Of a stretch of 64,000 nucleotides of DNA, positions 1-10,055 are shown piece after piece. Numbering within the stretch: the stretch's first letter is position 1; every line of letters starts with the position of its first letter. The DNA is from an uncultured Tropicimonas sp. GTDB taxonomy: Bacteria > Pseudomonadota > Alphaproteobacteria > Rhodobacterales > Rhodobacteraceae. A program made the translations under genes and the position numbers. Location of the stretch: NCBI GenBank assembly GCA_947495685.1, contig CANLZY010000016.1, positions 79,061 through 143,060 on the forward strand, written 5' to 3'. Under the pieces are notes generated by a model. It saw only the letters and a list, made by a program, of their open reading frames with translations, made no database searches and had not been told where the DNA came from.

Positions 1-813
1 ACCTACACGGATGACGCGGGCAAGGTGACCGGCCGCTGCATCGACGACGACAACGCCGACCAGGCACAAACCCGCTGCGGCGTGCTGCAGGGGGAGTGGG
101 GCCATTCGATCGTCTTCAAGGAAGACGTGCGGGACATCGTGTTCAAGCGCCTTGGGCTGACCGCCAAGCTGATGTTCTGGGTCATGATACTGATGGTGCC
201 GATGGCGCTGGTCCTGGGTGTGCTCGCCGGAATGCGCGAAGGCACGCGGCTCGACCGATCGCTTTCCACCATTTCCATCGCCACGACGGCGACACCCGAA
301 TATGTGTCCGGGGTGATCCTGATTGCTGTCTTTGCCTCCTCTGCCGTCGGCCTGAAATGGTTCAAGGGGACTGCCACCAGCGCCATGGACGATATCACCT
401 TTGCCAACTTCACCCTGCCGGTGGTGACCATCGCCCTGTACGGCATGGGCTACATTGCCCGGATGACCCGCGCCTCCATGACCGAGGTCATGACCACCCA
501 GTATATCCGGACGGCCCGCCTGAAGGGTGTGAGCTTTACCAACATCGTCCTGAAACACGCACTGCGCAATGCGCTGATCGCCCCGTTCACGGTCATCATG
601 TTGCAGATCCCGTGGCTGTTGAACGGCGTGGTGATCGTGGAGACGCTGTTCAACTACAAGGGCTTCGGTTGGACACTTGTCCAGGCCGCCGGGAACAACG
701 ACGTCGAGTTGCTTCTGGGCTGTTCGGTCGTGGCCGTCATCGTGGTGTTGGTGACGCAGCTGATATCGGATGTCGGCTATGTCTTCCTGAACCCGCGCAT
801 TCGCATTTCTTAA
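1..813 (+). CDS. ABC transporter permease, DppB/OppB type (5' end outside window)
   Basis: Inner-membrane permease subunit of a peptide/nickel/opine-type ABC importer. The frame is open from base 1, so the start lies upstream; 270 residues are visible. Hydrophobic segments are obvious, and the cytoplasmic EAA-type loop that docks on the ATPase is recognisable around nt 508-590 (ARLKGVSFTNIVLKHALRNA). The visible N-terminal part (about residues 1-40) is polar and cysteine-containing, consistent with the periplasmic loop that follows TM1 in this family. The second permease begins 12 bp downstream, so the two are co-transcribed. The solute-binding protein is presumably upstream of the window. 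Substrate cannot be deduced from the sequence. Confidence 0.9.
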   Translation, partial: TYTDDAGKVTGRCIDDDNADQAQTRCGVLQGEWGHSIVFKEDVRDIVFKRLGLTAKLMFWVMILMVPMALVLGVLAGMREGTRLDRSLSTISIATTATPEYVSGVILIAVFASSAVGLKWFKGTATSAMDDITFANFTLPVVTIALYGMGYIARMTRASMTEVMTTQYIRTARLKGVSFTNIVLKHALRNALIAPFTVIMLQIPWLLNGVVIVETLFNYKGFGWTLVQAAGNNDVELLLGCSVVAVIVVLVTQLISDVGYVFLNPRIRIS

Positions 814-825
814 AGGCCAAAGAGC

Positions 826-1986
826 ATGGAACCGCTATCCTGGGGCAGCATCATCGCCCAGATCTTCGCCCAGTTCACGCCGGTCTGGATCGGCATGGTC
901 ACTGTCTTTGTCCTGTCGATCCGGTTCAAGCGCCGTCTTGGTCTCTACGGCAAACTGTTCGATTCCACGGTCGGCATGATCGGTTTCGCGCTGGTCCTGT
1001 TCTGGGTCTTCACCGCGCTGTTTGCCGGCTCGATCATCACCCATGATCCGCTGGGCCAACTGTCAGGGATGAAGAACAAGCTTCCCGGCACGCCTGTCCC
1101 AGACGGGGTGGATGTCTATGCCTATTACCTGCTTGGCGGCGACAACCTTGCCCGCGACGTGTTCAGCCGGATGGTGTCGGGATCGACGATCGTCATGCAG
1201 ATCGCACCGCTTGCGACGCTCTTTGCCTTCATGGTCGGGATAACACTTGGCCTGCCGGCGGCCTATTACGGTGGCAAGCTCGACATGTTCCTGTCGTTTC
1301 TTGCCAATCTGATCCTCGCCTTCCCGGTGATCCTGCTGTTCTACCTTCTGGTGACGCCCGAGATCGTGAAAACGGGGCTGCCCAAGTATATGGCGGGCGT
1401 TCTGTTCCTGTTTCCGATCGTGTTCATGGTGGTGCTGCTGAACGCACGTTTCTTCACGCAGCCGGCCAAGCGCGCGGCCTATCTGACGGCGACACTCGTG
1501 GTCGGCCTCTGGATCTATCTGGGCGTCGCCTGGAACACGGATCCGCTCGGGATCATCTCCGTGCCGCCCAACATCCTGATCGTCTTTGTATCGGTGGTCT
1601 TCGTGAACGCACCCACCGTGTTCCGGATCGTTCGTGGCCTCGGCCTCGACATCAAGACCCGCGACTACGTGGCCGCCGCCCAGACCCGTGGCGAAGGCCC
1701 ATGGTACACGATGCTCTGGGAGATCCTGCCAAATGCCCGCGGGCCGCTGATTGTCGATTTCTGCCTGCGCATCGGCTACACCACGATCCTCCTGGGGACC
1801 CTCGGCTTCTTTGGCCTTGGCCTTGCCCCGGAGAGCCCGGACTGGGGCACCACGATCAATGACGGCCGCAAGCTGCTGTCGATATACCCGCACCCGGCCC
1901 TTGCGCCTGCACTGGCGCTGATGAGCCTGGTGCTGGGGCTGAACCTGCTGGCTGACGGCCTGCGCGAAGAAAGCCTGAAGGACTGA
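826..1986 (+). CDS. ABC transporter permease, DppC/OppC type
   Basis: Second inner-membrane permease of the same importer, 386 aa. This is longer than the usual 280-310 aa because of extra hydrophobic segments in the middle (about residues 160-250). The EAA loop is visible near residues 285-305 (AAQTRGEGPWYTMLWEILPN). It is followed by the family-typical LGFFGLG stretch and a PDWGTTINDGR motif before the last membrane span. The ATG follows an AAAGAGC purine stretch and lies 12 bp after the first permease. A 220-bp gap containing a structured element separates it from the ATPase gene. Confidence 0.9.
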   Translation: MEPLSWGSIIAQIFAQFTPVWIGMVTVFVLSIRFKRRLGLYGKLFDSTVGMIGFALVLFWVFTALFAGSIITHDPLGQLSGMKNKLPGTPVPDGVDVYAYYLLGGDNLARDVFSRMVSGSTIVMQIAPLATLFAFMVGITLGLPAAYYGGKLDMFLSFLANLILAFPVILLFYLLVTPEIVKTGLPKYMAGVLFLFPIVFMVVLLNARFFTQPAKRAAYLTATLVVGLWIYLGVAWNTDPLGIISVPPNILIVFVSVVFVNAPTVFRIVRGLGLDIKTRDYVAAAQTRGEGPWYTMLWEILPNARGPLIVDFCLRIGYTTILLGTLGFFGLGLAPESPDWGTTINDGRKLLSIYPHPALAPALALMSLVLGLNLLADGLREESLKD

Positions 1987-2098
1987 TGAGACCAACGCAC
2001 TGCATCGCCAAGGGGCGCTCCATGCCAGCAGCCGGGGCGCCAACCCTCCGGTCCAAGCGAGGGGCTTCAGGACAGAAGACGTCACGGGCACCGGGATC

Positions 2099-2169
2099 GC
2101 GCGCGCAGCGCGCGCCCTGCCCAACCAGTTTCCAAGCCCGGTTCGGGCGCGGAAACAGGGCGGGAGCCC
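2099..2169 (+). repeat. Structured intergenic element, copy 1 (two hairpins)
   Basis: Within the permease-ATPase gap. Hairpin one is GCGCGC (2099-2104) pairing with GCGCGC (2110-2115). After the linker CTGCCCAAC comes hairpin two: GTTTCC (2128-2133) pairs with GGAAAC (2151-2156), with an inner GCCCG/CGGGC stem (2136-2140 with 2144-2148). It ends in GGGCGGGAGCC (2158-2168). The same layout with different stem bases occurs on the opposite strand at 16036-16100. No T-run follows, so it is not a simple terminator. Confidence 0.6.
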
Positions 2170-2206
2170 CCGGCCACGCGACGCAACGAACAACTGGGAG
2201 CCAGAC

Positions 2207-4288
2207 ATGACCAAGTGGGACTATGACGGCCCGATCCTGGAGATTGACAAGCTTTCGATATCATTCTTCACCCGTTTGCGGGAGATCCCGGCGGTCATGG
2301 ACTTTTCGGTCACTGTTCGTCCGGGCGAAGCCATGGGGTTGGTGGGAGAATCCGGTTGCGGCAAGTCGACTGTCGCCCTGGGCATCATGCAGGACCTTGG
2401 CGTGAACGGCCGCGTCGTTGGTGGTTCGATCAAGTTCAAGGGCCGCGATCTGAGCGAAATGAGCCCCGAGGAACTCCGCGACATTCGCGGCTCCGAGATC
2501 GCCATGATCTATCAGGAGCCCATGGCCAGCCTGAATCCTGCAATGAAAATCGGCCAACAGCTGATGGAAGTCCCCATGATCCACGAGGGGATCTCGAAAT
2601 CCGAGGCCTGGAAACGGGCCCTCGAGGTGGTGACAGACGTTCGGTTACCCGACCCCAAACGCATGCTCAACTCCTATCCGCACCAGCTTTCCGGTGGTCA
2701 GCAACAGCGGATCGTCATCGCCATGGCGCTGATGTCCAAGCCGTCGTTGCTCATCCTCGACGAACCCACAACGGCGCTCGACGTGACGGTCGAAGCCGCC
2801 GTGGTCGATCTTGTGAAGGATCTCGGCAAGAAATACGGCACGTCGATGCTGTTCATCAGCCACAATCTGGGGCTGGTCCTGGAGACCTGCGACAGGCTCT
2901 GTGTGATGTATTCCGGCGAGGCGGTCGAGCGTGGCTCCATCCAGGACATCTTCGACGAGATGCAACACCCCTACACGCAGGCGTTGTTCCGCTCGATCCC
3001 GCTGCCGACCGCCGACAAGAACTCCCGCCCGCTGGTCGCCATTCCGGGCAATTTCCCATTGCCACACGAACGGCCTCACGGCTGCAACTTTGGCCCGCGC
3101 TGCGACTATTTCGAGGCCGGACGTTGCGATTCAGGTGAGATCGCGATGCATCCCGTCGCGGGCAACGAGCGGCATTCTACCCGGTGCCTGAAATTCCATG
3201 AAATCGACTGGCAAGCCCCCCTCGCCAAGGCCATTCAGGTTGAGTCCGGCGAGATCGGCAGGCCGATCCTCGAAATCAAGGACCTGAAGAAGTACTACGA
3301 GGTTTCGGCCAACGCCCTGTTCGGCGGCAGCCAGAAGGTGGTCAAGGCCAACGAGACCATCAGCTTTACCGCCCACGAGGGCGAAACACTGGCCATCGTC
3401 GGGGAATCCGGCTGCGGCAAGTCGACCTTTGCCAAGGTCCTGATGGGGCTGGAAACGGCCACCGAGGGCTCCATCCGGCTGGACGGTCAGTCGATCGAAC
3501 AACTGCCGATCGAGCAACGGGACACCGCGTTGGTCTCTTCGGTGCAGATGGTGTTCCAGAACCCGTTCGACACGTTGAATCCGTCGATGACCGTGGGGCG
3601 GCAGATCGTCCGGGCACTGGAAATCTTCCGTATCGGAAATTCCGAGGCCGAGCGCCGGGCGCGGATGCTGGAACTCCTGGACCTGGTGAAGCTGCCGCGC
3701 GCCTTTGCCGACCGGATGCCACGGCAACTTTCGGGCGGGCAGAAACAGCGAGTCGGGATTGCCCGCGCCTTTGCCGGCGGTGCCCGCATCGTTGTTGCCG
3801 ACGAACCCGTGTCGGCGCTGGACGTGTCGGTGCAGGCGGCCGTCACCGACCTGCTGATGGAAATCCAGCGCGAGGAAAAGACCACGCTGCTGTTCATCTC
3901 GCACGACCTGTCGATCGTGCGCTATCTCAGCGACCGGGTGATGGTCATGTACCTCGGACACGTCGTGGAACTGGGATCGACCGATCAGGTCTTTTCGCCG
4001 CCCTATCACCCCTACACCGAGGCGCTCCTGTCGGCGGTGCCGATCGCCGACACCTCGGTCCAGAAAAAGCACATCGTGCTGGAGGGCGACATCCCGTCGG
4101 CCATGAACCCGCCGCCCGGGTGTCCATTCCAGACCCGGTGCAACTGGAAATCCGAGGTGGCCGGTGGTCTCTGCGAGCGCGAAGTTCCCCCGATCCGCGA
4201 TTTTGGTGACGGTCATCAGGTGAAATGTCACCTGCGGGAGGACCAGTTGAACACCATGGACCCGGTCATCACCTTTGCCGCAGAGTAA
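2207..4288 (+). CDS. Peptide-type ABC transporter, fused double ATP-binding protein (DppD-DppF fusion)
   Basis: Energises the upstream permeases; cytoplasmic, 693 aa. It contains two complete nucleotide-binding domains in tandem, so one polypeptide replaces the usual separate D and F subunits. Walker A GESGCGKST occurs in both halves (about residues 49 and 402). The signature motifs are LSGGQQQR and LSGGQKQR. Walker B is LLILDEPTTALD and IVVADEPVSALD. Each half ends in the cysteine-containing oligopeptide-transporter C-terminal extension (GCNFGPRC and GCPFQTRC). The ATG at 2207 follows a GGGAG ribosome site. No further transporter gene follows. Confidence 0.93.
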   Translation: MTKWDYDGPILEIDKLSISFFTRLREIPAVMDFSVTVRPGEAMGLVGESGCGKSTVALGIMQDLGVNGRVVGGSIKFKGRDLSEMSPEELRDIRGSEIAMIYQEPMASLNPAMKIGQQLMEVPMIHEGISKSEAWKRALEVVTDVRLPDPKRMLNSYPHQLSGGQQQRIVIAMALMSKPSLLILDEPTTALDVTVEAAVVDLVKDLGKKYGTSMLFISHNLGLVLETCDRLCVMYSGEAVERGSIQDIFDEMQHPYTQALFRSIPLPTADKNSRPLVAIPGNFPLPHERPHGCNFGPRCDYFEAGRCDSGEIAMHPVAGNERHSTRCLKFHEIDWQAPLAKAIQVESGEIGRPILEIKDLKKYYEVSANALFGGSQKVVKANETISFTAHEGETLAIVGESGCGKSTFAKVLMGLETATEGSIRLDGQSIEQLPIEQRDTALVSSVQMVFQNPFDTLNPSMTVGRQIVRALEIFRIGNSEAERRARMLELLDLVKLPRAFADRMPRQLSGGQKQRVGIARAFAGGARIVVADEPVSALDVSVQAAVTDLLMEIQREEKTTLLFISHDLSIVRYLSDRVMVMYLGHVVELGSTDQVFSPPYHPYTEALLSAVPIADTSVQKKHIVLEGDIPSAMNPPPGCPFQTRCNWKSEVAGGLCEREVPPIRDFGDGHQVKCHLREDQLNTMDPVITFAAE

Positions 4289-4716
4289 GGTCGACCGGCG
4301 CCAACGGGGCATGGGGCCACACCGGTAGGCGCGCTCTCTTTGCGGGACCAGATCATCAAGGCAATGCAGCGACTGCTGCCAATCCGCCGGAGCGCTCCGG
4401 CATGCGTCGACGGCCCCGGCCCCGGATGACGGATGACGGCCTTGAGCATCGCGCCCTTCGTGCGGCATGGCTCCTGCCAGCATGAGATCGCACCGTCAGG
4501 TCTGAACAACCGCTTGGACATGACTCCTTTCAAGCGTCCTGCAAGCCGAAGATCACGCCTGACCGGCTTAATTCGTCGCTTGCAGGCATTGGTTCGCCCC
4601 GACAGATCATTGCAAGGCGCCGGAGGCCGAAGAAAATCAATTCGGAAAGTTATCACATAAAAACAGTATGTTGAAAGACTCTAACGGGTGATGACCCGGG
4701 ATTTTCGTACCTACCA
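4289..4716. other. Gene-free interval upstream of gyrA
   Basis: I see no supportable gene, RNA or repeat here. A 75-codon open frame around 4433-4660 has unremarkable arginine/serine-rich composition and no ribosome site. The last about 100 bases become AT-rich and lead into the gyrA promoter. Confidence 0.5.
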
Positions 4717-4746
4717 TTGCACCTGATATGGCGGATCGGCTATGAT
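4717..4746 (+). promoter_or_regulatory. Probable sigma-70 promoter of gyrA
   Basis: TTGCAC (4717-4722) and TATGAT (4741-4746) are separated by 18 bp, close to the housekeeping consensus. Transcription would begin around 4753. The upstream in-frame ATG at 4742 overlaps the -10 box and could not be in the mRNA, which supports the start at 4790 and a leader of roughly 37 nt. Confidence 0.55.
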
Positions 4747-4789
4747 GCGCCAACAAGATATAGCGGTGCGCCCAAATCGCAGGCAAAGA

Positions 4790-7558
4790 ATGACCGATAC
4801 CCCGGAACCTCCTGAAAACCAAGAAGAAGATCGCCCGGACCGTCCGACCTATGACGGGCCAACGATCTCCATCTCCGAGGAGATGAAAACCTCCTACCTC
4901 GATTACGCCATGAGCGTGATCGTGAGCCGGGCCATTCCCGATCTGCGGGATGGGTTGAAACCGGTGCACCGGCGCATCCTCTATGCGATGCACGAAACCA
5001 ACAACACGCACGAAAAGTCGTATCGCAAATCCGCCCGCCCCGTCGGCGACACGATGGGCAAGTATCACCCGCATGGCGACAGCGCGATCTATGACGCGCT
5101 GGTGCGGATGGCACAGCCGTTCTCGATGTCGCTGCCACTGCTGGATGGACAGGGCAACTTCGGTTCCATGGACGGCGACAACGCCGCCGCCATGCGGTAC
5201 ACTGAGGTCCGGATGGACAAGCCGGCGGCCTACCTGCTGGCCGACATCGACAAGGACACCGTCGATTTCCAGGACAACTATGACGGCAAGGACCGCGAAC
5301 CCTCGGTTCTGCCGGCGCGCTATCCGAACATGCTGGTCAACGGCGCGGGCGGTATTGCCGTCGGCATGGCGACCAATATCCCACCGCACAACCTGGGCGA
5401 AGTGATCGATGCCACGCTGGCGTTGATCGAGGATCCGGATCTCACGTCCGAGCAGTTGATCGAATACGTCCCCGGCCCCGATTTCCCCACCGGCGGTGTC
5501 ATGCTGGGCCGCTCTGGCGCCCGCAAGGCTTACCTGGAGGGACGTGGGTCTGTCGTCATCCGGGCCAAGGCCCGTGTCGAAGAGATCCGCAAGGACCGCT
5601 TTGCCATCGTGCTCGACGAGATCCCCTATCAGGTCAACAAGGCCACGATGATCGAAAAGATCGCCGAAATGGTCCGCGACAAGAAGATCGAAGGCATCGC
5701 GCACGTTCAGGATGAATCCGACCGGATCGGCGTGCGGGTGGTGATCGAACTGAAGCGGGACGCGACACCCGACGTGGTGCTGAACCAGCTCTGGCGCTTC
5801 ACCCCCATGCAGACCCATTTCGGCTGCAACATGCTGGCGCTGAACGGCGGTCGCCCGGAGCAGTTGACGCTGCGCGACTTCCTGACTGCTTTCCTCGATT
5901 TCCGCGAAGAAGTCGTCGCCCGCCGTACGGCATTCGAGCTGCGCAAGGCGCGCGAACGCTCGCACATTCTTTGTGGACTCGCCGTTGCGGTCACCAATGT
6001 GGACGAGATCGTCGCGACCATCCGGTCGTCGGCAGATCCGGCCGAGGCCCGCGCGAAACTGATGACCCGCCGCTGGCCGGCGGAAGACATCGCACCCTAT
6101 ATCCGGCTGATCGACGACCCGACCCACAAGATGAACGAGGACGGGACGTACAACCTGTCTGAAACCCAGGCCCGCGCTATCCTGGAACTGCGTCTGCAAC
6201 GCCTGACCGCCATGGGCGTCAAGGAAGTGACGGACGAGTTGCAGGACCTGGCCGCGAAGATCATGGATTACCTCGCCATCCTGCGCTCGCGCGACCGGAT
6301 CATGGAGATCATCTCGAACGAGCTGAACGAGGTACGCACCCAATTCGCCGTGCCGCGCCGCACCGAGATCGTCGATTGGTCCGGCGACATGGAGGACGAG
6401 GACCTTATCGAGCGCGAAGACATGGTCGTGACGGTTACCCAGACCGGCTATATCAAGCGCACGCCGCTGTCCGATTTCCGCGCCCAGCGTCGCGGCGGCA
6501 AGGGCCTCAGCAGCATGTCGACCAAGGACGATGACGTGGTGACGACGCTGTTCGTGGCAAACACCCATACGCAGCTGCTGTTCTTCACGACGGAGGGCAT
6601 GGTCTACAAGCTGAAGACCTGGCGCCTGCCGGCCGCTGGCCGCAACGCCAAGGGCAAGGCCATCGTCAACATCCTGCCGATCCCCAACGGGGTGTCGATT
6701 GCCGCGATCATGCCGGTGGACCGCGACGAGGACGAATGGGCAGATCTGCAGATTGTCTTTGCCACCTCGGCCGGGACCGTCCGGCGCAACCGGCTGTCGG
6801 ATTTCACCAACGTGATGCGCAACGGCAAGATCGCGATGAAGTTCGAGGACGAGCACGCCGACACCAAGCTGATCAATGCCCGGATCTGTTCCGAGGATGA
6901 CGACGTGATGCTGGTGACCAGTTCGGGCCGGGCGATCCGTTTCCCGAGCACGGCCGTGCGGGTGTTCAACAGCCGCAGTTCGGTTGGCGTGCGCGGCATT
7001 CGGCTGGGCAAGGACGATACGGTTGTCTCGATGTCGGTCATTCGCCACTTTGAGGCCGAGGCTTCCGAGCGCGCCGCCTATCTCAAGCAACGCCGCCTGA
7101 TGGCCGGCGCCATCGACGAAGACGTCGAGGCCGACGATGACGAGGAGGCGGTGGCCGAAGGCCAGCTGAGCCCCGAACGTTACGCCGAGATGTCGGCCGC
7201 CGAAGACCTGATCCTGACCATCACCGCCCAAGGTGCCGGCAAGACCAGTTCCAGCCACGATTACCCGGTACGCGGGCGTGGTGGCCAGGGCGTGGCCGCA
7301 ATGGATCGTGCCATGCGCGGTGGTGCCATTGTCGCCTGCTTCCCGATCGAGTCCGACGACCAGATCATGTTGGCCACCTCAACCGGCCAATCGATCCGTT
7401 GCCCGGTCGATGGCATCTCCTTCCGCTCGCGTGGCGCGGGCGGTGTGCGGGTGTTCAACACCGCCGTCGGCGAAGAGGTCGTGTCGGTTGCCCGCATTGT
7501 TGAACAAGGCGAAGACGACGCTGACGGAGATGACGGCGAAGCCTCCGCCGAGGCGTGA
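4790..7558 (+). CDS. gyrA: DNA gyrase subunit A
   Basis: Breakage-reunion subunit of type II topoisomerase, which introduces negative supercoils with GyrB; 922 aa from the ATG at 4790. The active-site tyrosine is Y137 in AAAMRYTEV (E. coli Y122). The quinolone-determining region reads [20 protein letters not shown], keeping serine and aspartate at the E. coli 83/87 positions (here S98, D102), the wild-type state. The GyrA box QRRGGKG, needed for DNA wrapping, lies in the C-terminal beta-pinwheel. A short acidic insertion ([11 protein letters not shown]) interrupts the last part of the pinwheel, as I recall from alphaproteobacterial GyrA. An in-frame ATG at 4742 is less likely because it sits in the promoter. 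Confidence 0.97.
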   Translation: MTDTPEPPENQEEDRPDRPTYDGPTISISEEMKTSYLDYAMSVIVSRAIPDLRDGLKPVHRRILYAMHETNNTHEKSYRKSARPVGDTMGKYHPHGDSAIYDALVRMAQPFSMSLPLLDGQGNFGSMDGDNAAAMRYTEVRMDKPAAYLLADIDKDTVDFQDNYDGKDREPSVLPARYPNMLVNGAGGIAVGMATNIPPHNLGEVIDATLALIEDPDLTSEQLIEYVPGPDFPTGGVMLGRSGARKAYLEGRGSVVIRAKARVEEIRKDRFAIVLDEIPYQVNKATMIEKIAEMVRDKKIEGIAHVQDESDRIGVRVVIELKRDATPDVVLNQLWRFTPMQTHFGCNMLALNGGRPEQLTLRDFLTAFLDFREEVVARRTAFELRKARERSHILCGLAVAVTNVDEIVATIRSSADPAEARAKLMTRRWPAEDIAPYIRLIDDPTHKMNEDGTYNLSETQARAILELRLQRLTAMGVKEVTDELQDLAAKIMDYLAILRSRDRIMEIISNELNEVRTQFAVPRRTEIVDWSGDMEDEDLIEREDMVVTVTQTGYIKRTPLSDFRAQRRGGKGLSSMSTKDDDVVTTLFVANTHTQLLFFTTEGMVYKLKTWRLPAAGRNAKGKAIVNILPIPNGVSIAAIMPVDRDEDEWADLQIVFATSAGTVRRNRLSDFTNVMRNGKIAMKFEDEHADTKLINARICSEDDDVMLVTSSGRAIRFPSTAVRVFNSRSSVGVRGIRLGKDDTVVSMSVIRHFEAEASERAAYLKQRRLMAGAIDEDVEADDDEEAVAEGQLSPERYAEMSAAEDLILTITAQGAGKTSSSHDYPVRGRGGQGVAAMDRAMRGGAIVACFPIESDDQIMLATSTGQSIRCPVDGISFRSRGAGGVRVFNTAVGEEVVSVARIVEQGEDDADGDDGEASAEA

Positions 7559-7565
7559 ATTCGAC

Positions 7566-7595
7566 AAAACGGGGGCACGAACATGCCCCCGTTTT
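7566..7595 (+). terminator. Rho-independent terminator of gyrA
   Basis: Twelve-base perfect inverted repeat AAAACGGGGGCA / TGCCCCCGTTTT with a 6-base loop, 8 bp after the gyrA stop. The 3' arm supplies the U-run. Confidence 0.9.
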
Positions 7596-7826
7596 GCGTT
7601 CATCCAAGAAATCTTGAGTGTTTCGCGCATACCGTCGCCTTGATTGCCGGTTTGGAAACACTCTGTTCGCGTTAACCTTCACAATCAAAAGCGAAAATCT
7701 CCCCATTTCGCCCCTGAACCTGCCGTGTTCGTGAACAATCCTGCAGGTGTACAAGAATTGTTGCCGCAGATCATGTGTCAGACCTGGTAAGAGTACGTTT
7801 GCGCAGCGCATATCAGGGGACTGAAC

Positions 7827-8429
7827 ATGCAAGACCAAACCAGTGATCGACTGGTTCTGAGTGCTCCGGCGCAGAATCTGCTGCGAATTCTGATTGCCTC
7901 CTATTTTCTCGCAGGTGCCATCGGGTTGATCCCCGGCTCTGACCTGACGCCGCTGTTCGGGCGTGTGCTGCCCGAACAGATCGCCGGACCGTCGGCCGCC
8001 TGCTTTGTTTTCGTGCTGTCGTACCTGGTGATGATCGGTGTGTGGCTGCGCGGCGCGGCGCTCACGCTTGCCATCGTGACCTTCTGGGCAAGCTACCTGA
8101 GAATGATGGACATGGGCATCGCAGATGAGCTTGGCGGCTTTTGGCGTGACCTGGCATTGATCGCATCCTTGATGCTGACCTATGCCGAAACCGACCCGAA
8201 GAACCGGGAAAAACGCGCCCCGCTGCGGTGCGAGCCCTCCGACGCCGATGTGGATCCGCATCCGCAGGTCCGCCCTCGGCAACCGGCGGCTGCGCGCCCT
8301 CTGCCCGATGGCCCGACCGATCAGACCGGCAGCCCGGTTGTCCGTCACGACCATCTTCGCCAACCGGTCTCCTCGGAAGAGCTGGAACACATCTTCCGCG
8401 AGGAATTCCGACAAGCCCGGACCAGCTAG
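7827..8429 (+). CDS. Small DoxX-like membrane protein
   Basis: A 200-residue protein of unknown function. The first about 120 residues contain four predicted hydrophobic spans, the arrangement of small DoxX-like proteins. The last about 70 residues are polar, proline/arginine-rich and probably cytoplasmic. The ATG at 7827 follows CAGGGGACTGAAC. It sits alone after the gyrA terminator, with its own AT-rich upstream region (about 7640-7800), and 40 bp before trmFO, with which it could be co-transcribed. No catalytic motif is visible, so the family assignment rests mainly on size and topology. Confidence 0.65.
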   Translation: MQDQTSDRLVLSAPAQNLLRILIASYFLAGAIGLIPGSDLTPLFGRVLPEQIAGPSAACFVFVLSYLVMIGVWLRGAALTLAIVTFWASYLRMMDMGIADELGGFWRDLALIASLMLTYAETDPKNREKRAPLRCEPSDADVDPHPQVRPRQPAAARPLPDGPTDQTGSPVVRHDHLRQPVSSEELEHIFREEFRQARTS

Positions 8430-8469
8430 GACCTTTCCAAAGTCGGTCGTATCCCCTAGATCGGCCAGC

Positions 8470-9840
8470 ATGACACGCGCAATTCACATCGTCGGAGGCG
8501 GCATGGCCGGCTCCGAAGCCGCCTGGCAGGCCGTCCAAATGGGCGTGCCTGTCGTTCTTCACGAGATGCGGCCCAAGGTTGGAACCTTTGCCCACCACAC
8601 GGGCAACCTGGCCGAAATGGTCTGCTCCAACTCGTTCCGGTCGGATGACGACGAGAACAACGCGGTTGGCCTGCTGCACTGGGAGATGCGGACAGCCAAC
8701 GGGCTGATCATGACCACCGCCGATGCCCATTCCCTGCCCGCTGGCGGCGCGCTGGCGGTGGATCGGGACCAGTTCTCGCAATCCGTCACGGAAAAGCTGC
8801 GGGCGCATCCGCTGGTCACGGTGGTCGAGGACGAAATCACCGACCTGCCAGGCCCCGACGCCGGCCCGGTGATCATCGCCACCGGCCCGCTGACATCGGG
8901 CGCACTGGCCCAGGCGATCGCCGCCGAAACCGGCCAGGATGCGCTGGCCTTTTTCGACGCCATCGCGCCCATCGTCTATGCCGAGTCCGTCGACATGGAC
9001 GTGGCCTGGATGCAATCGCGCTATGACAAGGGCGATACCGAGGAAGAGCGCACCGCCTATCTGAACTGCCCGATGGACAAGGCGCAGTACGAAGCCTTCA
9101 TCGACGCCCTGCTGGCCGCGGACAAGACCGAGTTCAAACCGGGTGAAACCGCTGGCTACTTCGACGGCTGCCTGCCGATCGAGGTCATGGCCGAACGCGG
9201 TCGCGAGACCCTGCGCTTTGGTCCGATGAAGCCGGTCGGGCTCACCAACAGCCACAACCCGACGGAAAAGGCCTATGCCGTGGTGCAGTTGCGCCGCGAC
9301 AACGCGCTTGGCACCCTGTTCAACATCGTCGGCTTCCAGACCAAGATGAAATACGGCGCCCAGACCGAGGTGTTCCGGATGATCCCGGGGCTGGAAAACG
9401 CCCGGTTCGCGCGGCTTGGCGGCATCCACCGCAACACCTTCATCAATTCTCCGACGCTGCTGGACGACCAGATGCGCCTGCGCGGCAGGCCGCACCTGCG
9501 GTTTGCGGGCCAGATCACCGGGGTCGAGGGCTACGTGGAAAGCGCCGCGATGGGGTTGTTGGCCGGGCGTATGGCCGCTGCCGAGGTTTTGGGGCAAAGC
9601 CTGCCCCCGGTTCCGGTCGACACGGCGATGGGTGCCCTGCTGACACACATCACCGGTGGTGCAGAGGCCAAGACGTTCCAACCGATGAATGTCAATTTCG
9701 GCCTGTTCCGTCCAGTGGATGCCAAGGGTGGCCGGCGGGGGCGCAAGGTGCGCTACAAGATCTACACCGACCGGGCCAAGGCCGCGTGGTGCGACTGGCT
9801 GGGGCTTCCCGCGCCCGCAACGGTCGACGCCGACACGTGA
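8470..9840 (+). CDS. trmFO: Methylenetetrahydrofolate-tRNA-(uracil-5-)-methyltransferase
   Basis: Folate- and FAD-dependent enzyme that makes ribothymidine at position 54 in the tRNA T-loop; 456 aa. The N-terminal FAD dinucleotide motif is [12 protein letters not shown] (residues about 9-20). The family cysteines are in [11 protein letters not shown] (about residue 52) and [12 protein letters not shown] (about 200-210). The C-terminal half carries the [12 protein letters not shown] and [16 protein letters not shown] motifs. The frame is open well upstream, but the protein homology starts at the ATG at 8470. Forms a run with the small peptide and gluQ downstream (gaps of 16 and 10 bp). Confidence 0.96.
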   Translation: MTRAIHIVGGGMAGSEAAWQAVQMGVPVVLHEMRPKVGTFAHHTGNLAEMVCSNSFRSDDDENNAVGLLHWEMRTANGLIMTTADAHSLPAGGALAVDRDQFSQSVTEKLRAHPLVTVVEDEITDLPGPDAGPVIIATGPLTSGALAQAIAAETGQDALAFFDAIAPIVYAESVDMDVAWMQSRYDKGDTEEERTAYLNCPMDKAQYEAFIDALLAADKTEFKPGETAGYFDGCLPIEVMAERGRETLRFGPMKPVGLTNSHNPTEKAYAVVQLRRDNALGTLFNIVGFQTKMKYGAQTEVFRMIPGLENARFARLGGIHRNTFINSPTLLDDQMRLRGRPHLRFAGQITGVEGYVESAAMGLLAGRMAAAEVLGQSLPPVPVDTAMGALLTHITGGAEAKTFQPMNVNFGLFRPVDAKGGRRGRKVRYKIYTDRAKAAWCDWLGLPAPATVDADT

Positions 9841-9856
9841 ACCGGAGAGCGCCGCG

Positions 9857-10045
9857 ATGAACTACCTGCTTGCCCTGTTGTTGCCACCGCTGTCGATCAT
9901 GATCGCCGGGCGGTTCTGGCTCGGCCTGCTGGTCGCGCCGATCTGGGTGCTGGCGCTGATATTTTCCGGGGGGCTGACGCATCCGATGTTCATCCTGCTG
10001 GCCTGGCTGATCATCCACCAAAGCAACGTCAGCCGCGGGAGTTGA
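9857..10045 (+). CDS. Pmp3/YqaE-like small hydrophobic peptide
   Basis: A 62-residue peptide of two membrane segments. The LLALLLPPLSI stretch near the N-terminus resembles the LLxILLPPLAV signature of the UPF0057/Pmp3 stress-peptide family. It lies 16 bp after trmFO and 10 bp before gluQ, with GGAGAGCGCCGCG upstream of the ATG. The family is linked in other organisms to membrane potential and salt stress; that role here is inferred only. Confidence 0.7.
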   Translation: MNYLLALLLPPLSIMIAGRFWLGLLVAPIWVLALIFSGGLTHPMFILLAWLIIHQSNVSRGS

Positions 10046-10055
10046 CCGCCAAGCG

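Noticed and set aside
4433..4660. 75-codon plus-strand frame upstream of gyrA
   Set aside because: No Shine-Dalgarno, no homology recognisable by eye, and it runs up to the gyrA promoter region.
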